Source of the DNA: Bacteroidales bacterium
Lineage (GTDB): Bacteria; Bacteroidota; Bacteroidia; Bacteroidales; FEN-979
Reading direction: 5' to 3'
Assembly: GCA_023231065.1 (NCBI GenBank)
Contig: JALNWE010000063.1
Span: forward strand, 1 to 17,134
Length of the DNA: 17,134 nt
In this document: piece by piece, positions 7,251-14,809 of the stretch
Numbering within the stretch: the first letter of the stretch is position 1
Layout: each line of letters begins with the position of its first letter
Program-made: the position numbers and the translations under genes
Notes under the pieces: model-generated
What the model saw: only the letters and a program-made list of their open reading frames with translations
Told to the model about the DNA's origin: nothing
Database searches by the model: none

Positions 7251-8607
7251 TAATAACCTCCCAATGGCCTCCTTTGTCCGGGCCAATACGTTTAATTATA
7301 TGATGGTCTGTTAACCATTTAAAATGTTCTTTGATAGTATAAATACTTTTCCCCGTTTGAGTTGCAATAAATTCCTGTGTCGCAATGGGTTGTTTGGTCA
7401 ATATTTCAATGATCAGCGCTTTCGTTCCTTTCAGTGGGGTTTTCAGTGGGGTTTTCAGTGGGGTTTTCAGTGGGGCGCCTTGCGGGTTGTCTTGTGGGAT
7501 AAAATCGATTCCCGTTCTGGTAAATTCGTTAAAAGATTCGAGGACAAAATGAAGTTCCGGGTAATTTTCCATCTCTTTTCTGATCCTGAAGAAACCGGTC
7601 CCGAATTTTTCGATATCGCCACGCAGGTAAAATGCTTCCGCCAACAGTTTATTGCGGTGTATTGCAATATAGTCGCCTTTAAGCAGATCCTCCGGCTTTA
7701 GGCCTCCCATCAAACTTCCAGGGTTAACAATCCGTATATGATCGTCAAAAATTTTAATAATTATATCTGTTGGGTTGCGATAATCTTTATGTATAACCGC
7801 ATTGAGGAGAAGCTCTCTGATTACGGGCAATGGATATTGCCATGTTTCTTTCCTTCGCAATTCACCAGTAAAGTCATATCGTAACGATATATTCTTTTTG
7901 ATAAATGTCATGGCTTCGTCAACTGCATCTATGAGAGGTGATTTGATCAATATATCATCAATGATCACATCGGGCGTTTTAAAACGGCCAATATGAATCC
8001 CGGTATTATGCTCACCGAAAAGTAACAACGCGGCAAAGGTCAGATGGCCATCTTTTATCAACCCAATTTTTTTCAGGTTCATCAACGGATCTTCATATAG
8101 TTTGATCCGGCCTGTATTTCCAAGCTGTTTAAAGAATTTTTCGGTCAACTCCGCCTGAAGATCCGATATCGTTTGTGGAACGGTAAATGAGTCAAATGAG
8201 CTGTTGAGACTATACAATTGCATTTCAACGATTTTGTTTACCGTTATAAGATGATTAGAGGCGCCGGTCCTTTTGTAAAATTTTCCTTTGCAACTGACCG
8301 GCTTTACAGGATATTCCTGAACAGTTATCGATACAATGGTTTTATTATGAATCTCGATAATGTTGATTTGCGTGAAAATCTGTGGTTGAGTGGCTTGTTT
8401 TATTTCATTGGTCCATTCTTTGATAATCTCCTCAGTAACCGATATACCTTTAACGCTACCATTCTTATTAATCCCGATCAGGATCATCCCTCCCGATGAG
8501 TTAGAAAAGGCGGTAACCGTTTCAATGGCCTCTTTCCCAAACGACTCTTTGAATTCCAGTCGCTGGGATTCTCCGCTTTTTAATATTTCATTAATTGAGG
8601 ATAGCAA
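7243..8607 (-). CDS. AlbA_2 (Schlafen-type) / HATPase_c_4 / winged-helix putative transcriptional regulator
   Basis: This is a 454-aa cytoplasmic protein with no signal peptide. The N-terminal AlbA_2 domain (about 10-130) shows SQRLEFKES and the GGMILIGINKNG strand. A GHKL-type ATPase domain (about 255-370) shows the N-box RELLLNAVIHKDY (E265, N269, H273), IVNPGSL at 293-299 and GTGFFRI at 336-342. A C-terminal winged helix (about 394-452) follows. Between ATPase and winged helix lies a PLKT repeat linker (379-392). The family is usually annotated as ATP-binding protein or putative transcriptional regulator, and its exact role is poorly known. The start is TTG at 8607: no ATG lies between the upstream in-frame stop at 8629-8631 and the domain, and the first internal ATG (M41) would remove part of AlbA_2. 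It is the only non-secreted product in the minus-strand run, and repeat tracts border it on both sides. Confidence 0.88.
   Translation of the reverse strand: MLSSINEILKSGESQRLEFKESFGKEAIETVTAFSNSSGGMILIGINKNGSVKGISVTEEIIKEWTNEIKQATQPQIFTQINIIEIHNKTIVSITVQEYPVKPVSCKGKFYKRTGASNHLITVNKIVEMQLYSLNSSFDSFTVPQTISDLQAELTEKFFKQLGNTGRIKLYEDPLMNLKKIGLIKDGHLTFAALLLFGEHNTGIHIGRFKTPDVIIDDILIKSPLIDAVDEAMTFIKKNISLRYDFTGELRRKETWQYPLPVIRELLLNAVIHKDYRNPTDIIIKIFDDHIRIVNPGSLMGGLKPEDLLKGDYIAIHRNKLLAEAFYLRGDIEKFGTGFFRIRKEMENYPELHFVLESFNEFTRTGIDFIPQDNPQGAPLKTPLKTPLKTPLKGTKALIIEILTKQPIATQEFIATQTGKSIYTIKEHFKWLTDHHIIKRIGPDKGGHWEVISE
7429..7475. repeat. In-frame 12-bp tandem repeat encoding a PLKT linker
   Basis: The unit TTTCAGTGGGGT (plus strand) occurs at 7429-7440, 7441-7452 and 7453-7464 without change. 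A fourth copy at 7465-7476 differs only in its last base. It encodes repeated PLKT in the AlbA_2 protein. Because the unit is 12 bp, copy-number changes keep the frame. Similar TPLK/TPQK linkers are common at this place in the family. Confidence 0.9.
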
Positions 8608-8612
8608 AGTTT

Positions 8613-8637
8613 GGTTACAGGTTACAGGTTACAGGTT
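8613..8637. repeat. 7-bp tandem repeat (GGTTACA) at the 5' border of the AlbA_2 gene
   Basis: Three perfect copies of GGTTACA plus GGTT occupy the 43-bp gap between subtilase copy 2 and the AlbA_2 gene, only 5 bp upstream of the TTG start. No promoter is visible in this gap. The composition resembles the tract at the other end of the gene. Confidence 0.85.
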
Positions 8638-8650
8638 TCTAAATGAAATG

Positions 8651-11600
8651 TTACTTGATATAAATCACTTTAATCTCCTTGTTAAATGAATTCCCCGCCT
8701 GGGCCTTAGCCTCCAGTTTACAGAGATAAATGCCTGATGGTAATGGCCTGTTATTCAAGCTGGTCCCATTCCAATCGATCCAATGCATACCTTCTTTAAG
8801 CCCCTTATTGATCAGGATATTTACAAGTTGTCCACGGAAGTTGAATATTTTGATCATCGTTTGGGCATCCTCGGGAAGGCTGAAATTGATGGTTACGCTT
8901 TGTGAGAAGGGGTTTGGATAAGCCTGGAGGAAAAATTGATCCTTGGTTTTTTCGGGTGTGGACTCTTTCAGAATGGGTACAATCCGTCCCAGGTTATCGC
9001 CTGCTAAAAGGGCGCCCCATTCAAGTGGGGTATTATTTCCGTTGAATGTCAGTAATGTTATAGTACCCTCCGGGATATTCCTGTTATTGGATGAATATAG
9101 TATCCCCAGAAGTTTCCCGTTTACAATGCCATAAGCCAGTTCAAATCCCGCCGGGGCCAATGCCAGTTTTATTTTTTCAAGGCCTTCGCCGGCTAACTCG
9201 AATTGCATCGAAGCAATCTGCCCCTGGCTTTGCAATATAATTTTATTCTCTTCCAACCTGACGTGGGCCGCTACCGGGTTTGTTTCAATGGTTGTGGGAA
9301 TCGATTTCATCTTTCCGGTAATGATATTCACCACCCCGATCACATCCAGGATATTGATAACATTGTCATCATTCACATCGGCTGCATCGAAGAGAAAAGG
9401 CTGAGGATTCTGATTCAACATATAGGCAATCAGCGACGTAATATCCAAAACATTAACCGATTCATCGCCATTGGCATCGCCCATCGGCGCGTTGTAGGGG
9501 ATGGCATTGACCAAATTCGACGAATCACTTTCCCGAAAATCGGTATTAACGACTTTGTAATAATACCAATAATGTTCCCCGGGCGTAACTGCAAAATCGG
9601 TATAAGTCGTATCAGTGATCAAACTGTTATTGATCATCACCGGGGTTGAGTAGGTTGTATCGGTAATATTCTGAAACCGGTACATGTTGAACCCCAGCAA
9701 ATCTTCAATGCCTGCATTGTTCCATTCAAGCTTCACTTTGCCGATTCCTGCTTGTGCCATGAAATTGGTGGATGCCGAACCGGCGGCAGCAATTACAAAT
9801 TCAAAACGCATATCTTCTACAGGGATTTCCCAACCTTCTAAATCCCTTGCTCCGGAAACTCTTAAGCGATTGATGCCATCGCCGGTATAGAGTTTGATGC
9901 TTTTGTAAGCTGTCCATATTTTATGATCGACTGACCAATATGCTGAATCGGTGACTATTTGTTGTGTAAATGGGTATCTGACCCCAAAAGAGAGTTGGGG
10001 CGTATAAGCTATATCCATCTGGCGGTTGAAATAGACATCAAAACGTTGGGGGGCTATACCCACTGGATCCACATACTCATCCTGGGCGTCTTTGCCATTA
10101 ACAAGGATTTTCCAAACTATTCCATGACAAGAATCAGGCGGGGAAGATAGATTAGGTTGAAAAATTGCCTTTGGCCATGTCGGATTTTCCATAAAATCAG
10201 TAATATACTCTTCAATTTTTGAAGAATCATTCGTGCCCCAATATTGATACTGAATGTATTGAAAATCAGATACGCTTTGATAATAAGTTGCATATCTATT
10301 TTTGATATTTTTATCACAAATCCATGAATTACATAAATCATTATTAGTATTTGTGTATTGCATGGGTGGCATAATAAAGTTAACGAAGTTATTATATTTG
10401 AACAAATTGGAACCATAAGTTACATATGTTATGTCATATTTTGAAGGACCTATAAAATTATTTTTATAAATATATCCAGCGCTATAAAGAGCTTCACCAT
10501 TTGAATAGTATAAATTATTAATCACAGAATCAACAATACCAATATCATTTACATTGTAAAAAATGCAATTAAAAACACTAGCAGGGTTCATATAATTATC
10601 ACTGCTTAAAGGCCAGTTTAAATTTTCAAATTTACAATATGAAACTCTATTGTGAATTGATGTTGAATTTCTAAAAGAAAATACAGTCCCGGCACCTATT
10701 CCGTAACCAATGATATTGATTAAACTATCAGGTTTGCCATCTGCAATTAATCTACCACTAACAGGAATGGTTTTTCCAGGGTAAACAAGAATTTTTGTCC
10801 CAGGTTTAATGATAAGCGTTCCGTCGACTCCTACCTTAAAACTATTATTTACGAGATAAAGTCGATTCGGGTATAACACTTTTGTAGTAGCTAAAACTCC
10901 TGATAGTTGTTCACCATTTTCTACTGTTAATACAACTTGTTGAATTGTAGTGTCTGCACATCCTTTAAACCAAAATAACAAATCAAAAACAATATCCCGG
11001 TCGTGGGCTACATTGGAAGAAATATGGATTTTCATGGGGTCGAACTGGCTGGTGCGGGTAGCATAGGGGCTCATGCTACCTATAAAAGAGATGGGTTTAA
11101 TAATCTGTGCAGTGGTTGTGTCTTCAAATTCATGAAAACGAAGCTTGAACCAGGTACTGTCGCATTGCCCACCGGTATTGCGGGCGGTAAACCAGAATTG
11201 TATGGTTTCGCCGGCATCCACCCTGCCATCGTTATCATCGCCGGCAAGGGTATCTACCATGGCTTGGGATATCAGCCTGACTTCAGTGGCAGGGATTTTA
11301 TTTAAGGCTTCCTCAATATTCAAAAAGTTAGAAGTACTCTGGATCAGTTTTACCCACATCAGTTCCATGCTTTCTTCGGGTCGCAAGGGACGGTACATGG
11401 CTAATGAACCGGATACTACCGGCGCAGCCATCGAAGTTCCCTGGTAAACACGATAACTTCCATTAGGTATGGTGCTGATGATATTGGTACCCGGAGCTTT
11501 CATTTCGTAGTTTAATAAATCAGGAGTTGCACTAAAGGTTGGCCCGTTACAGTCGGTGTTGCTGAAAGCTCCATCTGGCGCCTGCACGCCCAAAACAAAG

Positions 11601-12808
11601 GAAAGCGCTGCGGGATAAAATGGACCGGACGGAATACACTGGTCAACATCAATTCCATCATTTCCGGCAGCAGCGACTAAAATAATAGTAGCATAGGCAT
11701 TTGCCAGCGCTTGTTCCATCGTTAGAGAAAGTGCATAACTTCCAAAACTCATATTAATTACCGTAGCTCCTTTTTGGGTGGCATAAATAATTCCCTGGGA
11801 AATGGTAGCGGCATCGCCCCTTCCGGAGCTCTGAAAAACTTTAAGTGGCATTATCCTTGCCCCATGGCTCACACCACTGATGCCGATGTTGTTATTGGCT
11901 TCGGCGGCGGCAATACCGGCTACATGGGTTCCATGGCTGTTGTCATCCATCGGGTTATTGTCGTTGTTGATCCAATCCCAGCCTAGTACATCGTCCACAA
12001 AACCATTGCCGTCGTCATCTATGCCATTGCCGGGTATTTCGCCGGAATTTGACCAGATCTTATTCTGTAAGTCAGGGTGCAGCCAATCCACGCCGGTGTC
12101 AAGGATACAGATCACCTGGGTGGTATCTTTTCCATTTATCGTATCCCAAACGGCATCGGCATGCACGGCCGGGATATACCATTGCTGGGAGTATAATGGA
12201 TCATTGGGTATTGATTTTGGCTCCGGCGGGTTTGCAGGAGAAGAAACCGGCATCTGGCAACTGGGAACGGCCGACTGCTGACTGCCGGTTGCCCACTCCT
12301 TAACTTCCGATTCGCTCAAAACAGGGGAAACGGCTTTGTCATCGGTAATAGAGAGGATATAATTGGGTTCGGCATAGACAACGTTAGAGTCTTTTTTGAG
12401 TTCTTCAATAGCCTGAAACATATCGGATTCCTGTGGCAGGGTTAACTTATAGATGTTATGCAAACTGGGTTGCTCAAATTCCTGTCCATTGAAACTTCGG
12501 AGCATGGTTTTACTTTGCAACCGTTTTTCCTTAGGGAAAAGCCTGCCGGCATTGCTGACTTTTTGCCTGTTGAAGATGGAATCGATGGACGCCAGTCCGG
12601 TCTGCACGATCCCGGAAACCTTCAGATTAGATACCTGAACTTCATCCTTATATTTGATGAGGATTTCACCGGGAACGAAATCGAACTGTTGTGCCCGCGG
12701 ATCAAGTCGCACAACGGAATCTTTGGGCTGGTCGGCGAACAATGGCTTTTGGCCATAGATGCCCCAACTGTAAACAGTCAGGCACAAAAGAATGAACATT
12801 TTTTTCAT
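8651..12808 (-). CDS. Dockerin-bearing S8 subtilase with beta-helix region, FN3-like domain and T9SS tail (copy 2)
   Basis: This 1385-aa paralogue of the downstream subtilase has the same domain order. Signal peptide 1-19 (GIYG-Q) precedes a propeptide (about 45-150, ending in YAEPNY). The catalytic domain (about 205-505) has D237 in ILDTG, H292 in NSHGTHVAG and S459 in QGTSMAAP, with oxyanion N383. CARDB-like region 510-630 and beta-helix-like region about 640-885 are followed by a Big_5-like domain (920-1008), an FN3-like domain (1012-1106), a dockerin (1110-1165), an unassigned beta domain (1180-1285) and a T9SS tail (1295-1385, with YPNPF). Dockerin loops: D1111, N1113, D1115, N1119, D1122 and D1144, N1146, D1148, N1152, D1155. 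By eye the two dockerins agree at 45 of 56 positions. Unlike copy 1, it has a linker about 41 residues longer between propeptide and protease (about 155-200), partly encoded by a low-complexity tract. The beta-helix region is AT-rich and poorly conserved. Confidence 0.95.
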   Translation of the reverse strand: MKKMFILLCLTVYSWGIYGQKPLFADQPKDSVVRLDPRAQQFDFVPGEILIKYKDEVQVSNLKVSGIVQTGLASIDSIFNRQKVSNAGRLFPKEKRLQSKTMLRSFNGQEFEQPSLHNIYKLTLPQESDMFQAIEELKKDSNVVYAEPNYILSITDDKAVSPVLSESEVKEWATGSQQSAVPSCQMPVSSPANPPEPKSIPNDPLYSQQWYIPAVHADAVWDTINGKDTTQVICILDTGVDWLHPDLQNKIWSNSGEIPGNGIDDDGNGFVDDVLGWDWINNDNNPMDDNSHGTHVAGIAAAEANNNIGISGVSHGARIMPLKVFQSSGRGDAATISQGIIYATQKGATVINMSFGSYALSLTMEQALANAYATIILVAAAGNDGIDVDQCIPSGPFYPAALSFVLGVQAPDGAFSNTDCNGPTFSATPDLLNYEMKAPGTNIISTIPNGSYRVYQGTSMAAPVVSGSLAMYRPLRPEESMELMWVKLIQSTSNFLNIEEALNKIPATEVRLISQAMVDTLAGDDNDGRVDAGETIQFWFTARNTGGQCDSTWFKLRFHEFEDTTTAQIIKPISFIGSMSPYATRTSQFDPMKIHISSNVAHDRDIVFDLLFWFKGCADTTIQQVVLTVENGEQLSGVLATTKVLYPNRLYLVNNSFKVGVDGTLIIKPGTKILVYPGKTIPVSGRLIADGKPDSLINIIGYGIGAGTVFSFRNSTSIHNRVSYCKFENLNWPLSSDNYMNPASVFNCIFYNVNDIGIVDSVINNLYYSNGEALYSAGYIYKNNFIGPSKYDITYVTYGSNLFKYNNFVNFIMPPMQYTNTNNDLCNSWICDKNIKNRYATYYQSVSDFQYIQYQYWGTNDSSKIEEYITDFMENPTWPKAIFQPNLSSPPDSCHGIVWKILVNGKDAQDEYVDPVGIAPQRFDVYFNRQMDIAYTPQLSFGVRYPFTQQIVTDSAYWSVDHKIWTAYKSIKLYTGDGINRLRVSGARDLEGWEIPVEDMRFEFVIAAAGSASTNFMAQAGIGKVKLEWNNAGIEDLLGFNMYRFQNITDTTYSTPVMINNSLITDTTYTDFAVTPGEHYWYYYKVVNTDFRESDSSNLVNAIPYNAPMGDANGDESVNVLDITSLIAYMLNQNPQPFLFDAADVNDDNVINILDVIGVVNIITGKMKSIPTTIETNPVAAHVRLEENKIILQSQGQIASMQFELAGEGLEKIKLALAPAGFELAYGIVNGKLLGILYSSNNRNIPEGTITLLTFNGNNTPLEWGALLAGDNLGRIVPILKESTPEKTKDQFFLQAYPNPFSQSVTINFSLPEDAQTMIKIFNFRGQLVNILINKGLKEGMHWIDWNGTSLNNRPLPSGIYLCKLEAKAQAGNSFNKEIKVIYIK
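12249..12294. repeat. Low-complexity tract inside the coding sequence of subtilase copy 2
   Basis: The stretch is built from near-repeats of GGCA, CTGG, ACTG and GCCG (core CCGACTGCTGACTGCCGG at 12271-12288). It encodes about residues 172-187, a Ser/Gln/Pro-rich linker. It resembles short-period tracts normally seen between genes and is absent from the equivalent place in subtilase copy 1. Confidence 0.5.
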
Positions 12809-12886
12809 GGTCTTATTTTGTCGTTTATTTGTTTCATGCGTTTTCGTGGTCTGCTTTTAATACAGGCGCTGCTTTTTGATTGTACA

Positions 12887-14476
12887 TCAATATTTTATTA
12901 TCTTGTTTATTTTTATGAAGTTATTTTCTCTGATGCATAAAATATAAATACCGGGAGGCCTGCTCTCCAGTGAGAATTCATTCTTTGAAACGTCATTGAT
13001 CAATTCCTGAAAAATCATTTTTCCCATGTGGTCGTAAATAGTCAGGGTATAACTGATCAATGGGTTTTCAGGAGGAAAGGCGATAGAAAATTTTCCATTC
13101 GTCGGATTTGGGAAAACCTTATAGAATTCCTGTTTTATGTCTCCGGTCCCGAAGGTTTTTTCCACGATTGAAGTGTTGGTGACTATTGGTTGTTGGGGGT
13201 TTTGACAATAATCGCCGGCAAGGGTTATATGTCCCCGTAAATGCCCGCCAGGATGAACAATAGCGCCCTCCAGTAAGCGGATGTTTTTTCCCGCGATCAT
13301 GGTTGCCAATCCTCCGTTTTCTACGGTGAAGGTTTTGCCTTGTCCTCCTGCAGTAATGGTACTGGTCGCGTTGAAGCATATCGATTCGCCATTGTAAACC
13401 GTGTAAGAAGGGAGTTGGAGCAATGGTGGGACAACAGGATTGACCGTTATACTGAATTCTTCAGACGGGGCTCCATAACCGCAATCATTCCCTCCGAAAA
13501 CCGTCATGATCCCCGATTGGGCGGATGCGGAAAAATTAACGACAATGGTATTTGAACTATCGCCGCTGATTATGGTTGCCCCTGAAGGCAGGGACCAGAG
13601 GTAGAAAGCCGAATTTCCAATAATGTCAATGCTGTATGGGACATTGGTTTGCCCTTGTTGGACTTCCGATGGGCCACTGATCATTCCGGCATTACCTGGT
13701 AAATGGTTCACGAAGACGGGGAAAGCTTCTGACACCGCACCGTTTCCACATTTATTTGTTCCGTAAACTGATATATTCCCTGATTGCGCTGTTGATTCAA
13801 AATCAACAACAATATTGTTTGAATTTTCTCCGGATATTATTGTAATCCCTGCCGGCAGGATCCATACATAACCGGTAGCATTCGCGATCGGCGGAACATT
13901 GTAATTGACCCCCGGCTGACCCTGGCAAACCGTACTTGGCCCTGTTATGTCCCCGGACGGCCCGACCGTTGTATGTATTTGCCCGTCTGTATAATAAGAA
14001 CCTGTGGGGATGTCGTTCAACGGATCCCCCTCCGCATCAGTATATTCACACTCAATACCTCCGTTGGCCGCGTTATTGAAGTGAACCGCTGCAGCGCCAG
14101 TCAGATAGGTGAATTTCAAATCAAACAATTTTGCCCCGTCCGCTAAATGAACAGGGGTAATATTTGCCCAGACAATCATAATCTTACGCTTTAAATCATT
14201 AACGGGATTGTCATGGAACTCCATTCCTGTTAATGATTCATTGATATTGGTCCCTTCTATAAAAGTCAATAATGCCGGATCATACTCAATGCGTAATGAG
14301 ATAGAACCAATAGCTGTGAAATTTGATACTGTTACGGGCATCAAACACTGCTCTGAAGAACAAGCCAAAATATTTCCCGCAATAGTGCGCGGCGCATTTT
14401 GGGCATCCATACGAAAAACAAAAACCAAAAGAAATCCGGTTAGCGAAATGAAAAAGACACTATTTTTTAACATCAT
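12887..14476 (-). CDS. Secreted cohesin-domain protein with two PKD-like repeats and T9SS tail
   Basis: This 529-aa protein leads the minus-strand run. Signal peptide 1-25 ends at MDA-QN. A cohesin-like domain (about 31-168) is closer to the classical pattern than those further downstream: PVTVSNF, SISLRIEYDPALLTF, then KIMIVWA, and GAKLFDLKFTY. Two PKD-like (PKD_6 type) repeats follow at about 177-256 and 266-345. Each opens with (I/S)GPS and contains Y-(V/L)-W-x-LP-x-G. A beta-rich segment (about 355-425, including NIRLLEGAIVHPGG) is of a type frequent in T9SS-exported Bacteroidota proteins. The T9SS tail at about 454-529 starts with VFPNPTNGKF. It could offer a dockerin-binding site at the surface, but the family also includes adhesins without dockerin partners. 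The start is one of two adjacent ATGs (14476 or 14473). It ends 78 bp before subtilase copy 2, with no obvious promoter between them. Confidence 0.9.
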   Translation of the reverse strand: MMLKNSVFFISLTGFLLVFVFRMDAQNAPRTIAGNILACSSEQCLMPVTVSNFTAIGSISLRIEYDPALLTFIEGTNINESLTGMEFHDNPVNDLKRKIMIVWANITPVHLADGAKLFDLKFTYLTGAAAVHFNNAANGGIECEYTDAEGDPLNDIPTGSYYTDGQIHTTVGPSGDITGPSTVCQGQPGVNYNVPPIANATGYVWILPAGITIISGENSNNIVVDFESTAQSGNISVYGTNKCGNGAVSEAFPVFVNHLPGNAGMISGPSEVQQGQTNVPYSIDIIGNSAFYLWSLPSGATIISGDSSNTIVVNFSASAQSGIMTVFGGNDCGYGAPSEEFSITVNPVVPPLLQLPSYTVYNGESICFNATSTITAGGQGKTFTVENGGLATMIAGKNIRLLEGAIVHPGGHLRGHITLAGDYCQNPQQPIVTNTSIVEKTFGTGDIKQEFYKVFPNPTNGKFSIAFPPENPLISYTLTIYDHMGKMIFQELINDVSKNEFSLESRPPGIYILCIRENNFIKINKIIKY

Positions 14477-14715
14477 AGGGATCGGTTTGTTTGGTCAATA
14501 ACATAACATTTATATTTTCTTCAGAGAATGAAAATTGTAAAAATAAGAAATATTTATCATTAATAATAAGCTAATCACATTTTTATATAAAATCCTTCCT
14601 GATTAAAAAAACATGAAGCCATCCAAACATAATCATAAAGAATGATAACCCGGACAATGGTATGCTTCTTTTTCGTGGAAAAGAACTGATCAATGAGGAA
14701 ACATTGAAAAATGAC

Positions 14716-14745
14716 CAAAGATATTCATTCCTAAGCTGATAAAAA
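14716..14745 (-). promoter_or_regulatory. Candidate Bacteroidota promoter for the minus-strand cluster
   Basis: On the minus strand TATCTTTG (14723-14716) matches the -7 consensus TAnnTTTG exactly. About 17 bp upstream is a T-run (14745-14741) that only weakly fits the -33 TTTG box. If used, it gives a leader of roughly 230 nt before the ATG at 14476. The -7 match is seen; its use is inferred. Confidence 0.35.
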
Positions 14746-14758
14746 CTTGATGAAAACC

Positions 14759-14789
14759 TTTAGTATGAGCATCTTTCTTAGTACATTTG
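14759..14789 (+). promoter_or_regulatory. Bacteroidota-type promoter for the FISUMP gene
   Basis: A TTTA at 14759-14762 (-33-like), 19 bp of spacer and TACATTTG at 14782-14789 (-7, matches TAnnTTTG) lie just upstream of the ATG at 14810. Transcription would begin near 14795, giving a leader of about 15 nt. This placement rules out the upstream in-frame ATG at 14747 as the main start. Confidence 0.6.
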
Positions 14790-14809
14790 TAATGATCGAT
14801 TCCAATATC

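Larger units (their letters stand above)
14477..14809. other. Divergent AT-rich intergenic region
   Basis: These 333 bp separate the minus-strand cluster from the plus-strand FISUMP gene. No supported gene is present. Besides the two promoters listed separately, a further minus-strand TAnnTTTG match (TATGTTTG, 14631-14624) lacks a well-spaced -33 box. The 14510-14620 part is strongly AT-rich, with several A and T runs, and would form an untranslated leader if the cluster starts at the farther promoter. Confidence 0.7.

Noticed and set aside
7429..7475. CRISPR-like array
   Set aside because: Units are 12 bp, directly adjacent and in frame, with no spacers or cas genes.
14747..14809. In-frame extension of the FISUMP protein from ATG at 14747
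   Set aside because: The promoter-like TACATTTG lies inside it, and the added residues precede a complete signal peptide starting at 14810.
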